Assembly (NCBI RefSeq): GCF_004135205.1
Contig: NZ_CP035490.1
Location: 6,896,772 to 6,960,771 of the forward strand
Source: Hahella sp. KA22
Lineage (GTDB): Bacteria; Pseudomonadota; Gammaproteobacteria; Pseudomonadales; Oleiphilaceae
Reading direction: 5' to 3'
DNA length: 64,000 bases
Shown piece by piece: positions 1 through 8,548 of this stretch. The translations under genes and the position numbers were made by a program. The number at the start of each line of letters is the position of its first letter. Positions within the stretch are counted from its first letter, which is position 1. Under the pieces are notes generated by a model. It saw nothing but the letters and a program-made list of their open reading frames with translations. It made no database searches and had not been told where the DNA came from.

Positions 1-173
1 TCATATTTACATAAAAAATCCTTTTTGAATACATTTTGTATTCATTTTGCATTCAATAGAATTTTATCCGCCCAAAGACGAACATTTAACCTATTGATAC
101 GAATGGAGTCTCACGCAGAACGCCCATGAAAATAAAGACGGGCGAATAAAAAGAGGAAACAACAGGCGAAAAA

Positions 174-193
174 AAACCGCCTTGCGGCGGTTT
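174..193 (-). terminator. Rho-independent terminator of the cytochrome c5 gene
   Basis: Perfect 8-bp stem (aaaccgcc / ggcggttt) with a 4-nt loop. It is flanked by a run of A on the plus strand, which becomes a U-run for minus-strand transcripts. It lies 20 nt past the stop codon of the cytochrome gene. Confidence 0.85.
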
Positions 194-213
194 CTTTTGC
201 TACGGAGGAGCGC

Positions 214-639
214 TTACTGGCTTTGGCTCACAATAAACTCAACCGTGGCTTTAATCTCATCGTCAGTACAGTCATTACAGGTGCCGCGTGGAGGCATGCT
301 TCTGATGCCGTTGATCGCATGGTTCACCAGGGTATCGATGCCCTGCTCAATACGTGGAGCCCATGCCGCCACGTCGCCTTTCTTAGGCGCGCCGGCGACG
401 CCAGTGTCGTGACAGGCGAAACATTTACCGCCGTAGATATCAGCCGGTTCACGTGGGCCGGACGGCGCAGCGGCAGCTACAGCGGACTGAGCGGCTTTAC
501 ATTCCTGACCTTCAACGCACACTTCTCCGACAGGTTTGATGCGTTCTGCAATCTTCTCTTCAGCTGGAGTTAATGACCACACAGTGCCCGCAAACACCAT
601 CGCCAACATTGCGGTAATCGCTTTCACGGTTGTCTTCAC
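214..639 (-). CDS. Cytochrome c5 family protein
   Basis: Small periplasmic monohaem c-type cytochrome of 141 aa, an electron carrier. An N-terminal signal peptide (hydrophobic residues about 8-20) is followed by an acidic, alanine-rich linker. The class I cytochrome domain has the haem motif CFACH at residues 73-77 and a likely axial Met at 115 (SMPPRGTC). The Cys pair at 121 and 124 after this Met is typical of the c5 subfamily. Two extra cysteines at 41 and 47 precede the haem motif. It stands alone with its own terminator. The redox partner cannot be read from the sequence. Confidence 0.93.
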   Translation of the reverse strand: MKTTVKAITAMLAMVFAGTVWSLTPAEEKIAERIKPVGEVCVEGQECKAAQSAVAAAAPSGPREPADIYGGKCFACHDTGVAGAPKKGDVAAWAPRIEQGIDTLVNHAINGIRSMPPRGTCNDCTDDEIKATVEFIVSQSQ

Positions 640-991
640 GACCCATCCTCATCAGCAGCTTAAAATTATTAATGGCGCATTATAACGGCATCGCCGCAGA
701 AATAAAGCAGAGGCTCCGGGTTATCAAGGGGCCTGCGGCGCGCATTTTGATCCATGACAGTTCCCGGGCGAAAGCCTGAAAACGCGCCTATCGCCCGCCC
801 CGACGCGCTTTTCTGATTACATTTTACGACTCGGGACGAAAAGTGGATTCGCCATGACGGCCCCGCTATAATGCCCGACGCGCTTAACCGGGCGCACTTG
901 TTCGCGCTCACAAGGCTCGAGCCTACCCCGACGCCAAAAGCGGAGGGGCCGCGCTTATTATCCTCAGCGCAGACTCCAATCCAGCAACGTC
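640..991. other. Intergenic region
   Basis: 352 bp between the cytochrome gene and the small membrane-protein gene. It must hold the cytochrome promoter. I see no RNA gene, strong hairpin or credible coding sequence; an 80-codon frame at 669-911 has unconvincing composition and no ribosome binding site. Confidence 0.5.
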
Positions 992-1354
992 ATGGTAACG
1001 CTGATGCGCCTCGCTCCTTATAGACGCCACCTCATCATCACAGAATTCGTCGCCCTCGCCGCGTTGATCGGCTCTATGTATCTGTTCGCCCAAATGGCGA
1101 AACAAGGCGAAGTGGTCTCCCCCGGACTTTGGCTGATACCTATTATTTCCAGCTTTCTGGTGATTTCAGGTTTTTGCGGCAATCTTTATATCCGCTGGGT
1201 GGAGAGCATCGGTCAGACGGAAGAGCAAGCATCTGGCGGGAAGCCTGTTCAGCGAGTGTTCATATATCTGCTGATAGCCTCTTTATATATCATCTGGTTT
1301 ATGGCGGTGGTTCAAGCATGGTCCTCTCATCAGGCGTTAAGCGCCTCTTCCTAG
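992..1354 (+). CDS. Small three-helix membrane protein, function unknown
   Basis: 120 aa with three clear hydrophobic segments at about residues 15-33, 46-66 and 88-108, so probably an inner-membrane protein. No family was recognised. The start is uncertain: ATG 992 has a weak ribosome binding site and ATG 1004 (MRLAPYRR) is also possible. Its 3' end overlaps the start of the DUF2845 gene by 37 nt, which suggests translational coupling of the two. Confidence 0.6.
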   Translation: MVTLMRLAPYRRHLIITEFVALAALIGSMYLFAQMAKQGEVVSPGLWLIPIISSFLVISGFCGNLYIRWVESIGQTEEQASGGKPVQRVFIYLLIASLYIIWFMAVVQAWSSHQALSASS

Positions 1355-1620
1355 CACTATTACTTTGTTCTGTGTCCGCTTCCAGCTGGGCGTTGCGATG
1401 CGGCAAAGATCTGGTTTCGGAGTCAGATCTGGATTACGAAGTTCAGGCCAAATGCGGCCAGCCGGACGACATCAGTCTGATCGGTTATGGGCTGACGGAC
1501 GATAAAACCCGGGAGTTTAAAATTGAGCGCTGGATTTATCTGCAGCCGAACAAGACGCTGTTCATCCTGCGCTTTGAAGCCGGCAAGCTGGTGGATATTT
1601 CCTGGAAACGCGCTCCCTGA
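1318..1620 (+). CDS. DUF2845 domain-containing secreted protein
   Basis: 100 aa. The signal peptide (LFLALLLCSVSASSWA) would be cleaved before LRCG. The mature part has the DUF2845 hallmarks: LRCG near the start, a conserved KCGQPD and a terminal strand rich in aromatic residues. It is probably periplasmic; the family function is unknown. I chose ATG 1318 because it gives an intact signal peptide; a longer frame opening at 1129 overlaps the preceding gene and lacks support. A shared hairpin terminator follows at 1651. Confidence 0.85.
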   Translation: MVLSSGVKRLFLALLLCSVSASSWALRCGKDLVSESDLDYEVQAKCGQPDDISLIGYGLTDDKTREFKIERWIYLQPNKTLFILRFEAGKLVDISWKRAP

Positions 1621-1650
1621 TCTATTCAGGACGGGTCACGCATAAAATAA

Positions 1651-1680
1651 AAGGCCGGCGCTCCGAAGAACGCCGGCCTT
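1651..1680. terminator. Bidirectional terminator hairpin
   Basis: Stem aaggccggcg / cgccggcctt with a 10-nt loop, A-rich on the left and TTCT on the right. It sits between the converging DUF2845 gene (plus) and phosphomannomutase gene (minus) and could serve both. Confidence 0.85.
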
Positions 1681-1716
1681 TTCTGTATCTGACTTTTTAC
1701 CGCTAGCTCAGCCGAA

Positions 1717-3063
1717 TCAGATACTGTCGATTTTCGCCAGCAATTCCGCAGTCTTCGCTTCCATCAACGCCTGATCCCCACGAGATTCCACATTCAAGCG
1801 CACCAGAGGCTCGGTGTTGGACATACGCAGGTTAAAACGCCAGTCATCGAATTCCACGCTCAGGCCATCCACGAAGTTCACGGATTTCGCCTCAGGCGCG
1901 TATTCATCTTCGATTGCTTTCAACACTTTGCCCGCATCTTCCAGGGTACGGTTGATTTCGCCACTGGCCGGATACTTTTTCATGCGATCATCAATCAGGC
2001 TGGACAGCGACTTGCCGGTAGCGCTGATCAGGTCCGCCACCATCAACCAGGGAATCATTCCAGAGTCACAGTAAGCGAAATCACGGAAATAGTGGTGCGC
2101 GCTCATCTCGCCGCCGTACACAGCGTCTTCATCACGCATGCGTTGCTTGATGAAAGCATGGCCGGTTTTGCTCTGAATAGCCTTACCGCCCGCCGCTTCG
2201 ACCACGTCGATGGTATTCCACACCAGACGCGGATCGTGGATGATGCCAGCGCCAGGATGCTTGCTCAGCAATTGTTCCGCCAGTAGGCCTACGATGTAGT
2301 AACCTTCAATGAAGCGTCCGGTTTCATCAAACAGGAAGCAGCGGTCATAGTCGCCGTCCCAGGCCACGCCAAAATCAGCGCCGGATTCCAGCAGCGCAGA
2401 GCGGGTGCTGTCGCGGTTTTCCATCAACAGAGGGTTAGGCACCCCATGCGGGAAGTGGCCGTCTGGCTCGTGATGCACTTTGACGAAAGTGAACGGCAGG
2501 TGTTTTTCCAGCTCGTCAATCACCAAGCCCGCACCGCCGTTGCCCGCGTTGACCACGACCTTCATTGGCTTCAACGCGGAAGCGTCGACATAGGTCAGCA
2601 GATGCTGGATATAGGCTTCCAGGGTGTCTAGTTTGTGATAGGAACCTGGCTTCTCGGCGTCTTTGAATTCGCCCGGCACTTTGCCTTTGATATCCAGCAG
2701 GCCGGTATCAGAGCTGATTGGGCGGGAGTCCACGCCAACCAGCTTCATGCCATTGTAATCCTGAGGGTTGTGGCTGGCGGTAACCATGATGCCGCCGTCC
2801 ATTTTGTGATAGAAAGTCGCGAAGTACACCTGCTCTGTACCGCACAGCCCGATGTCGTAAACATCGGCGCCGGCCGCCATCAACCCCTTGCTCAGGGCTT
2901 CAGCCATCGCGGGGCTGGACAGGCGGATGTCATAGCCAACCACTACTTTCTTAGCTCCGGTCACCTCAACATAGGCGCGGCCAATCCGTTCCGCGATATC
3001 GTTATTCAGCTGGTCAGGCACGCGGCCTCTGATGTCATAGGCTTTGAAACAGCTAAGATCCAT
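1717..3063 (-). CDS. manB: Phosphomannomutase/phosphoglucomutase
   Basis: Cytoplasmic alpha-D-phosphohexomutase of 448 aa that interconverts mannose-6-phosphate and mannose-1-phosphate, supplying GDP-mannose and related sugar nucleotides for surface polysaccharides. The phosphoserine loop TASHNP has its serine at residue 97. The metal-binding loop DGDYDR is at 236-241, the sugar-selecting loop GEMSAHHYF at about 318-326, and the phosphate-binding RMSNTEP near 420. I chose ATG 3063 ([13 protein letters not shown]), which matches the family N-terminus; the frame stays open further upstream to 3201 but those residues do not fit the family. Length is normal. Confidence 0.95.
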   Translation of the reverse strand: MDLSCFKAYDIRGRVPDQLNNDIAERIGRAYVEVTGAKKVVVGYDIRLSSPAMAEALSKGLMAAGADVYDIGLCGTEQVYFATFYHKMDGGIMVTASHNPQDYNGMKLVGVDSRPISSDTGLLDIKGKVPGEFKDAEKPGSYHKLDTLEAYIQHLLTYVDASALKPMKVVVNAGNGGAGLVIDELEKHLPFTFVKVHHEPDGHFPHGVPNPLLMENRDSTRSALLESGADFGVAWDGDYDRCFLFDETGRFIEGYYIVGLLAEQLLSKHPGAGIIHDPRLVWNTIDVVEAAGGKAIQSKTGHAFIKQRMRDEDAVYGGEMSAHHYFRDFAYCDSGMIPWLMVADLISATGKSLSSLIDDRMKKYPASGEINRTLEDAGKVLKAIEDEYAPEAKSVNFVDGLSVEFDDWRFNLRMSNTEPLVRLNVESRGDQALMEAKTAELLAKIDSI

Positions 3064-3193
3064 GAATGCGTTACTCCAGTATGTGTCTGTAAATATGGAC
3101 TGCAATGAATATAAGTCGATTGTAAAGTGGATATCGGGCCGTTGCACTGCGCCAAAAGGAATATATTTCCGCCGAGGAAATACTCCATAAACC

Positions 3194-3874
3194 TCATTCA
3201 TGCAGGCATTCGAAGCGTTGCGTGCAGTCGCCGCCGCAGTAGGTCAGGATAAGGTCGATACAGCTGTTGGCGGCGGCGCGTACACTCTCCGCGGCCATGT
3301 CGGCATGCCCCTGAAAAATCAATAACATCCTACGGCTCGACGGCTGTAGACAAGTCTCCCTGGATTGTCGGCAATCCATCCTGCACAGCACCCGGTCAGC
3401 AGCGTCCAGGTAGGCAAACTCCCCTACTGGCGTTCGCGCCTGATCCTCACTCCCCAAGGGAGCGAACATCTCTATACCCCGGGTGATATCCAGGCGCACG
3501 TCGCCATCCAGCCTGTCGATATCATGAGCGCCAATGGAAATTCTTCGCTCCAAAGACATCAGGTTGTAGATATCCACCACAGGGCTGATTAACGGAATAT
3601 CGCCATTGCGCCGCAGGGTTCCGATCAGGTTTTCCACAGAGACCGGGAAGCGTTTCCAGGATCGCGCCACCGACTCCTTTAACCGACGATAGCCGCCAAT
3701 ATGGGGGTCAGAGTCCAGATCACAACCCCGATACATCGCCAGCGCCTGCGCCAATTTCACTTTTCTTAGCGCATGCAGATAAGGCGTGTAGTCCCTGTTT
3801 TCACATCCTCTAACGCCACAGCGACCACCTGCAAACCTAAGTGCGCGGCGGCGCGGGTCATCTGAAAATCAACC
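3194..3874 (-). pseudogene. B3/B4 tRNA-binding domain protein, frameshifted
   Basis: Stand-alone B3/B4 domain protein, related to the B3/B4 module of phenylalanyl-tRNA synthetase beta chain; members are thought to bind or edit aminoacyl-tRNA. ATG 3874 opens a frame reading MVDFQMTRAAAHLGLQVVAV that ends early at about 3767. The rest of the domain (NRDYTPYLHALRKVKLAQAL onward) continues in another frame to 3194. Restoring one G near 3798-3803 (GTGAAAAC to GTGGAAAAC) joins the halves into an uninterrupted protein of about 226 aa. It is therefore a recent frameshift or a sequencing error. A shortened product from GTG 3760 (188 aa) is possible. Confidence 0.72.
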
Positions 3875-3938
3875 ATCCCTAGACTCCTTGTTGCTGGGCG
3901 TGGGTCAACGCGACGGTTGACTGGCGCAGGCTAAAAAA

Positions 3939-3967
3939 AGGCAGGGGAAAACAAGCCCGCCCTGCCT
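3939..3967 (-). terminator. Terminator of the 59-aa membrane-protein gene
   Basis: Stem aggcagg / cctgcct around a G/C-rich loop, with seven A just left of it on the plus strand, hence a U-run for minus-strand transcripts. It lies 8 nt past the stop codon at 3975. Confidence 0.75.
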
Positions 3968-3974
3968 GATCGCT

Positions 3975-4154
3975 TCAATCGTCCCGGCGTTTGATATAGA
4001 CTTTTTTCTGCGCGAGCCTTGTGGAGGCGACACGCAGCGCCGCATATACCATCGCTCCTAACGCCAAAGCTGCGAGGATGGAGGCGTCGGGGCTATCGGC
4101 AAAGATGAAAGAGGCCGTTGCGTCTTGCCAAGTACTAACCAGACCTGATTGCAT
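3975..4154 (-). CDS. Small single-pass membrane protein, 59 aa
   Basis: 59-codon gene starting MQSGLVSTWQDATASF and ending in a basic tail (KKVYIKRRDD). One hydrophobic stretch of alanine, leucine and valine at about residues 25-42 suggests a single membrane helix with a cytoplasmic basic tail. A GGAG ribosome binding site lies 6 nt before the ATG and a good terminator follows directly. No family was recognised. Confidence 0.7.
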   Translation of the reverse strand: MQSGLVSTWQDATASFIFADSPDASILAALALGAMVYAALRVASTRLAQKKVYIKRRDD

Positions 4155-4607
4155 TGTCCACTCCTACTATTACGGTAGTGTTTTAAGCTCAGTAAAAAGC
4201 ACCCATCCCTCAGCGCGCCGATCCACAGCATCAATGACAGGCTTCTATAATCGTTCAGCATAAAATATGCCACGCCCTAAACTGCTGATTTAACGTAAGA
4301 ACCATCAGCCTGATAAGTCACGGGCATCGTTGTTGACGCCCTTATTCGCGCCACTCAAGCGTCTGACCATTATCAAAGTGGTGCATAAATACGCATAAAT
4401 AAAAGAAGGGGGTGATCTACAACCAGATCCAACGGCCATAACAACGCATGGCCAGAATCTTCGCCATGGATCGGAATAAAAGAAGAGAAATCAAGAAAAA
4501 TCGCGTCAAACGCGATTCAGACATAGACAGAAAACGACAATCTACCTATCATATGCACCCTGTTTTGTTGAGTCTCGAAGGGACTCCACATTACAACCTG
4601 CCCTAAA
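4155..4607. other. Intergenic region upstream of tRNA-Arg
   Basis: 453 bp, relatively AT-rich. It must hold the promoters of the small minus-strand membrane-protein gene and the tRNA. I see no further gene; frames in it lack ribosome binding sites. Confidence 0.5.
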
Positions 4608-4684
<77 letters not shown>

Positions 4685-4741
4685 TTTTCTCCTCCTCTTT
4701 TATTAAACGTCTGTACTGACTCCATCACCGCATTTCTTATC

Positions 4742-5359
4742 TCAGATGCGCTCTTGCGTCTGCCCTGGCGCTCGCAACATGCTGTACAAAGTGAGTTCAT
4801 TTTTTATTTTTGCTTCCTTAAACACCCGAAAGCCAAACCGGAGATAAAAGCTGATCGTCTCTTTTGAGCACTCAAGATATGCCGATATGCCCTGTTGATC
4901 GCAATGCTGCAAAACCGGCTGTATCAATCCCGTCGCAAGCCCCCTTCCTTGCACGGCGGGTTTAGCGCCAACCATAAAAAGGTACCAGTGCGCATACTTG
5001 GGGCGATTTTTTTGCTGTACGAAGTGGAGCTGGACGATTCGCTTAGCCGCGGGCGCTAAACGATAGAGTAAGGTCGCGCAAAGTAATTCCTGATAGAAAA
5101 TACTTTGCCAGCTAACGCGGGGCTGTTGCCATAGACAAACGCTCTGATGAGTATGATCCGCGTACATGGTTCGCTGTTGAATGATGACCTTCGTGATCAC
5201 GGAAATAAGGGTTTGCAGTCGCGACATTCGCTTCTCATGGTCAGGAAACAAATAGACCATCGTCGGATCAGCGTAAAATGCCTCTGCTAAGCTTCCAATA
5301 ATTTTCTCAGAAGCTATATGGGGTGATTGTCTGTTTTGAGCGGCCCCAGGAGGTTCCAT
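4742..5359 (-). CDS. GNAT family N-acetyltransferase
   Basis: 205 aa cytoplasmic protein that should transfer an acetyl group from acetyl-CoA to an amine. The acetyl-CoA-binding motif A is visible as VQGRGLATGLIQPVL (R/Q-x-x-G-x-G/A) at about residues 136-150, preceded by the strand LFMVGAKP. The motif B region ECSKETISFYLRFGF follows. The N-terminal AFYADPTMVYLFPD is typical of a GNAT subgroup whose substrates are unknown. The ATG lies 3 nt after the stop of the truncated kinase gene, so the two were probably co-transcribed before the kinase was damaged. Confidence 0.88.
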   Translation of the reverse strand: MEPPGAAQNRQSPHIASEKIIGSLAEAFYADPTMVYLFPDHEKRMSRLQTLISVITKVIIQQRTMYADHTHQSVCLWQQPRVSWQSIFYQELLCATLLYRLAPAAKRIVQLHFVQQKNRPKYAHWYLFMVGAKPAVQGRGLATGLIQPVLQHCDQQGISAYLECSKETISFYLRFGFRVFKEAKIKNELTLYSMLRAPGQTQERI

Positions 5360-5362
5360 TTT

Positions 5363-6093
5363 CTAAACAGCTTGTTTTGAGCTGGCCGGAGTCGCCCTGA
5401 ATATATGCAAAAGGTTCAGGCGCAGTTCGGCGGGTTTTAATGGTTTATGCAGTAACTTATATCCGCTCTGCGCAGCCTCGCTGAGATGCTCCGGGGCGGT
5501 GATCAGAAGTCCTGGAATTTCACCATTCAGTAAGGCTCGAATGCTGTTGATGGCGTCAATTCCAGTAAGATTTTCCCGTAGTCGAAGGTCCGCGATAATC
5601 AGGTCAGGAATAACTCCCTTGCACAGTTCAAGCGCCTCCATCTTGGATTGGCAGCTTGATACATCGCACCCCCAGGCTGATAGCGCTTTGGTCATCGCAT
5701 GTCTGATATCCGCCTCGTTATCAATGAGCAGAATCTGCTTGCCGGATAAATTCTGATTGGGGAAATAATCGATGCAAGTTTCTTGCTTCACCAAGTTCGG
5801 GTCACCCAATGGCAAACTGAATGTAAACGTAGCCCCCTGTTTCAACTGAGAGTCCACGCTTATTTCAGATCCAATTAATTGCGTCAGCCGCTTCACGATA
5901 GAGAGTCCTAGACCAAGTCCTTTAGTACGATCCCGCTCCGGATTATTGAGCTGGTAGAACTCATCAAAAATACTTTCAATTTTACCAGCAGGTATTCCCG
6001 CTCCCCTATCCGTGACGTGACGTGACGTGACGTGAATCGTTACCTCTGTTTCGTCATTGCTTTCCAGCAAAAGCTTCACTTCGCCTGCGAGTT
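5363..6093 (-). pseudogene. Hybrid sensor histidine kinase, 3' fragment (HATPase + receiver)
   Basis: Only the C-terminal part survives. It has the end of an HATPase_c ATP-binding domain (N-box remnant, G1 box DRGAGIP, G2 box KGLGLGLSIVKRL) followed by a receiver domain (ILLIDNEADIR acidic pair, phospho-acceptor in IIADLRL, conserved Lys in LLHKPLK). The sensor region and the phosphorylatable His are missing. In-frame homology starts at LAGEVKLL, just after a TAA at about 6094, exactly where an IS256-type end is seen. A GTG at 6079 could start a 238-aa product. Five copies of CGTGA lie inside the G1 region at 6011-6035. Confidence 0.85.
6011..6035. repeat. Pentanucleotide tandem repeat, CGTGA x5
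   Basis: Five perfect copies of CGTGA within the ATP-binding domain of the broken kinase. On the coding strand they give HVTSRHVTDRG where the family has one HVTDRG, so three units (15 nt, five residues) look like an in-frame expansion. Confidence 0.9.
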
Positions 6094-6241
6094 ATAACTG
6101 AATCTGGTGTTCGGCAAGTTTGAAAAGAAGCGGCGTATCTGGTTGATTTGTTGTCGCCAAACAAGTCAATCAACACATAAGACCGCTATGAACAAAAATA
6201 CTGTTGTCGAGTTTTCCCGTCGAGATGAAACGAGCGATCCG
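6094..6241 (+). mobile_element. Remnant of an IS256-family (mutator) insertion sequence, left end
   Basis: An ATG at 6188 opens MNKNTVVEFSRRDETSDP (18 codons), which I recognise as the N-terminus of a common IS256-family transposase subgroup that normally continues LTELLR. Homology stops abruptly at about 6241, where the minus-strand epimerase fragment begins. The roughly 90 bp before the ATG would be the left terminal region of the element. Its outer edge coincides with the point where the kinase frame is cut. The transposase body and right end are absent. Confidence 0.65.
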
Positions 6242-6418
6242 TGTAGAAGTTTCAGCATTTTGAAGATCACCAATTCTTGATTCAAACCGCAGATCTTTGA
6301 TTTTACTGAGATCGGAACCTCTGCGATGAATGACGACAATTTCATGACCTCTCGACAACAATGCCGCCCCCGTATGATGCCCCAGCATTCCCGTAGCGCC
6401 GATAATACCCACTTTCAT
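6170..6418 (-). pseudogene. NAD(P)-dependent epimerase/reductase, 5' fragment
   Basis: The first 58-60 codons encode a Rossmann N-terminus (MKVGIIGATGMLGHHTGAAL, the GxxGxxG nucleotide-binding loop) of an extended short-chain dehydrogenase or NAD-dependent epimerase. About 20 unrelated residues then run to a stop inside the insertion-sequence remnant. The ribosome binding site is excellent (GAGGAGG, 8 nt before ATG 6418). It lies 35 nt after the SDR gene, so it was probably the second gene of that operon before a deletion removed its 3' end. Confidence 0.8.
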
Positions 6419-6453
6419 CGTATATCCTCCTCTGTCATGTCAGGTCGTGTCCG

Positions 6454-7281
6454 TCACAAGCCTGCGTGTTGGCGAATCATCCCTAATCTCTTCTCTTCCG
6501 GAAGGCTTCGATGCAATTCAAACCCCTGTTCTGCGTCGGGTCCTGCGAGATACATGACTTTGCCTGTCTCATCAGTCGCTGCCGTGTATATAACCTCGGC
6601 AATTGTCTCAGGTGTGGAATAGTTACCGCGACGCTCACTCATTGCTGTTAGCGCTTTAGTAAGATTGGCGCTATAGGGGTTCTCTCCGTCACCGAAAGTT
6701 CGCGCCATGGAGCGACCGGCAAAATCGGTGGCCACGCCACCTGGCGCAATGGTCTTGGCGCGGATACCAAATGCAGCGAGCTCATAGGACAAAGCTTCGG
6801 TAAATCCAACCACGGCGAATTTAGTCGCGTTATAAAGAGAGAAAAAAGGAAGAGGGATAATCCCGCCTAGCGAAGCAACATTGATAATGGCGCCACTCCC
6901 CTGATTTCGCATTGTCGGCAAAACCGCCCGCGTGACTGTGAAAATGCCATCGACATTGGTCGCGAACTGGCGGCGGATTTGTTCATCACTGGCGGTTTCA
7001 AATGGTCCGAATAATCCGTAACCGGCATTATTGATGAGCGCATCAATACGTCCGAATTGATTGAGGGTTTCGGCCACAGCGGCCTCCACCGAGGCAGGGT
7101 CGGTGACATCAAGCGAAAGCACTTTAATGTTTGGATTTTGAGTCAGCTCTCCGCCATCTGCCGGTTTACGCATGGTCGCAACAACATTCCAGCCCCGTTC
7201 AGCGAACAAAACAGCGGACGCATGCCCGATTCCGCTTGAGGCGCCGGTGATCAGAACAACAGGGTTAGTTTCAGTCATCAT
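6454..7281 (-). CDS. Short-chain dehydrogenase/reductase (SDR)
   Basis: 275 aa classical SDR, a cytoplasmic NAD(P)H-dependent oxidoreductase. It has the cofactor motif TGASSGIG near residue 14, the structural motif NNAGYG, the catalytic serine in NVASLGG and the catalytic YNATK. The basic MRKP after the second strand suggests NADPH. The substrate is not evident. The ribosome binding site (GAGGAAATATT) precedes an ATGATG start. It is probably controlled by the TetR-type gene just upstream, since the same palindrome precedes both genes. Confidence 0.93.
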   Translation of the reverse strand: MMTETNPVVLITGASSGIGHASAVLFAERGWNVVATMRKPADGGELTQNPNIKVLSLDVTDPASVEAAVAETLNQFGRIDALINNAGYGLFGPFETASDEQIRRQFATNVDGIFTVTRAVLPTMRNQGSGAIINVASLGGIIPLPFFSLYNATKFAVVGFTEALSYELAAFGIRAKTIAPGGVATDFAGRSMARTFGDGENPYSANLTKALTAMSERRGNYSTPETIAEVIYTAATDETGKVMYLAGPDAEQGFELHRSLPEEKRLGMIRQHAGL

Positions 7282-7296
7282 AATATTTCCTCTTTG

Positions 7297-7312
7297 TCGA
7301 ATATATATTCGG
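7297..7312. promoter_or_regulatory. TetR-type operator upstream of the SDR gene
   Basis: tcgaatatatattcgg, a near-perfect 16-bp palindrome 15 nt before the SDR start. The same core (cgaatatatattcg) occurs before the regulator gene itself at 7919-7934. Confidence 0.8.
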
Positions 7313-7331
7313 TTATAAGTTAAAAAAATAC

Positions 7332-7904
7332 CTAGGATCGTATGCCATCCCAGCAGAGCTGGAAGGCAATCTCACGGGCTTCTTCGGTATCAGTGATCGA
7401 ACTGGCGCGAATAAGGCGCGCAGTTTCGCGGATCGACCCGAAAAATAGCGAGCTAATAAAAAGAATCGGAATCGGTTTTAGGATTTCCTCTTTCTGCCCT
7501 TCTACAACAATCTGTATCAGTCCTTCACCATGTCGTTCGACAAAGGCGCGGCTTTCATCGCTCATGAAGGATGAACCGACAAACTGTTCCATAAAGGTCA
7601 CCTTATCAAAGCGTTGCAGGCGGTGATCGAGTATCTTATTCCATACATTGCGCACTTTGCTTTTTAGCGGCAGGGTTTGGTCAATGCCAGTGGAGTAGAA
7701 GTCCAGAGCCTCTCTCTTGGCCTGACGATAGACTTCATTGAACAACGTTTCTTTGTCTGGGAAATAAACATAAAGCGTACTGGTGCCAATGCCAGCTTCT
7801 TTGGCAATCTGAGCCAGGGTCAAGCCGAAGAGTCCGCGTTCTGTCGCCAAGCGGCAGGTGGCGGTAATCACGGCTTCAAGTTTTCTCTCATCTTTAGGTT
7901 TCAT
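7332..7904 (-). CDS. TetR/AcrR family transcriptional regulator
   Basis: 190 aa. The N-terminal helix-turn-helix (residues about 10-55) contains the TetR signature LTLAQIAKEAGIGTSTLYVY followed by FPDKETLF. The C-terminal ligand-binding half is helical and unassigned. ATG 7904 (MKPKDERK) was chosen because an earlier ATG at 7940 would place coding sequence across a 16-bp operator. The spacing from 7904 to that operator (14 nt) also matches the SDR gene (15 nt). It likely represses itself and the downstream SDR-epimerase operon, with release by an unknown ligand. Confidence 0.93.
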   Translation of the reverse strand: MKPKDERKLEAVITATCRLATERGLFGLTLAQIAKEAGIGTSTLYVYFPDKETLFNEVYRQAKREALDFYSTGIDQTLPLKSKVRNVWNKILDHRLQRFDKVTFMEQFVGSSFMSDESRAFVERHGEGLIQIVVEGQKEEILKPIPILFISSLFFGSIRETARLIRASSITDTEEAREIAFQLCWDGIRS

Positions 7905-7918
7905 AAGAGTCACTTTAG

Positions 7919-7934
7919 CCGAATATATATTCGG
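7919..7934. promoter_or_regulatory. Autoregulatory TetR-type operator
   Basis: ccgaatatatattcgg is a perfect 16-bp palindrome, extendable to 18 bp (g...c), directly upstream of the TetR start. Confidence 0.85.
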
Positions 7935-7994
7935 CATCAAGAAAAAAATGTATCCCTCGGGATTTGAGCTTACTCAAACCTGCTGATAGCGTCA

Positions 7995-8177
7995 TCAGAA
8001 ATGGATTTGCTGAAGTCCTTTTACTCCCAGCGTATCGCGTAGGTGGCGCAGGACTGGGTTATGGTCATCGCCGTGTTCATCCCAAACTTTCAATAGCGCC
8101 TCTTTCCAGTGTTCACCGTTTTTCAACTGCATCGCGATTAAGGCGTCCATTTGAATGAGCGACAGTGGGGCTGGCAT
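7995..8177 (-). CDS. Small conserved-looking protein, 60 aa
   Basis: 60 aa, charged, probably cytoplasmic and helical (IAMQLKNGEHWKEALLKVWD). The ribosome binding site is consensus (AGGAGG, 6 nt before the ATG), which argues strongly for a real gene. No family was recognised. It is upstream of, and co-directional with, the TetR gene. Confidence 0.7.
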   Translation of the reverse strand: MPAPLSLIQMDALIAMQLKNGEHWKEALLKVWDEHGDDHNPVLRHLRDTLGVKGLQQIHF

Positions 8178-8548
8178 AAAACCTCCTGAATAATTCGTAT
8201 CTCAGCGACTGTATACATCCAGTCACCGGTTTTAGTTTCAGCTTTCATCATGGACGCATCCTGCGCCCTTGTCGGTACGATAACGTACAGGCGTCAGTTC
8301 GCTCGAAAACCGTGCTCATAGCTGTGTTCGTCGGCGCACAGACAGGCGCGCGCATTGGCGTAGCATCTATGGGGAAATGATGGCGCTGGGAGAATCGCAA
8401 TGAGCGGTTGTAGGGCGCAATATTGTCGTGGCCAAACAGCCGCAGACAGGAACACTCCCAGCGCCAGGTTGAGTCTGAGCGTAATGAACCATCTTTTTAG
8501 CCGCTGACATTAAACAACGTCAGCCCTACTTATCGGGAGCTTCTGAAC
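8178..8548. other. Intergenic region at the edge of the stress cluster
   Basis: 371 bp between divergent genes. It contains one copy of the recurring 16-bp palindrome (8274-8289). I see no RNA gene or convincing small coding sequence. Confidence 0.5.
8274..8289 (+). promoter_or_regulatory. Recurring palindrome, copy 1
   Basis: GGTACG-ATAA-CGTACA, followed by GGCGTCAG. The half-sites are inverted with a 4-bp spacer. It lies 258 bp upstream of the BON lipoprotein gene. Confidence 0.6.

Noticed and set aside
669..911. 80-codon minus-strand frame
   Set aside because: No ribosome binding site, atypical composition and no recognisable domain.
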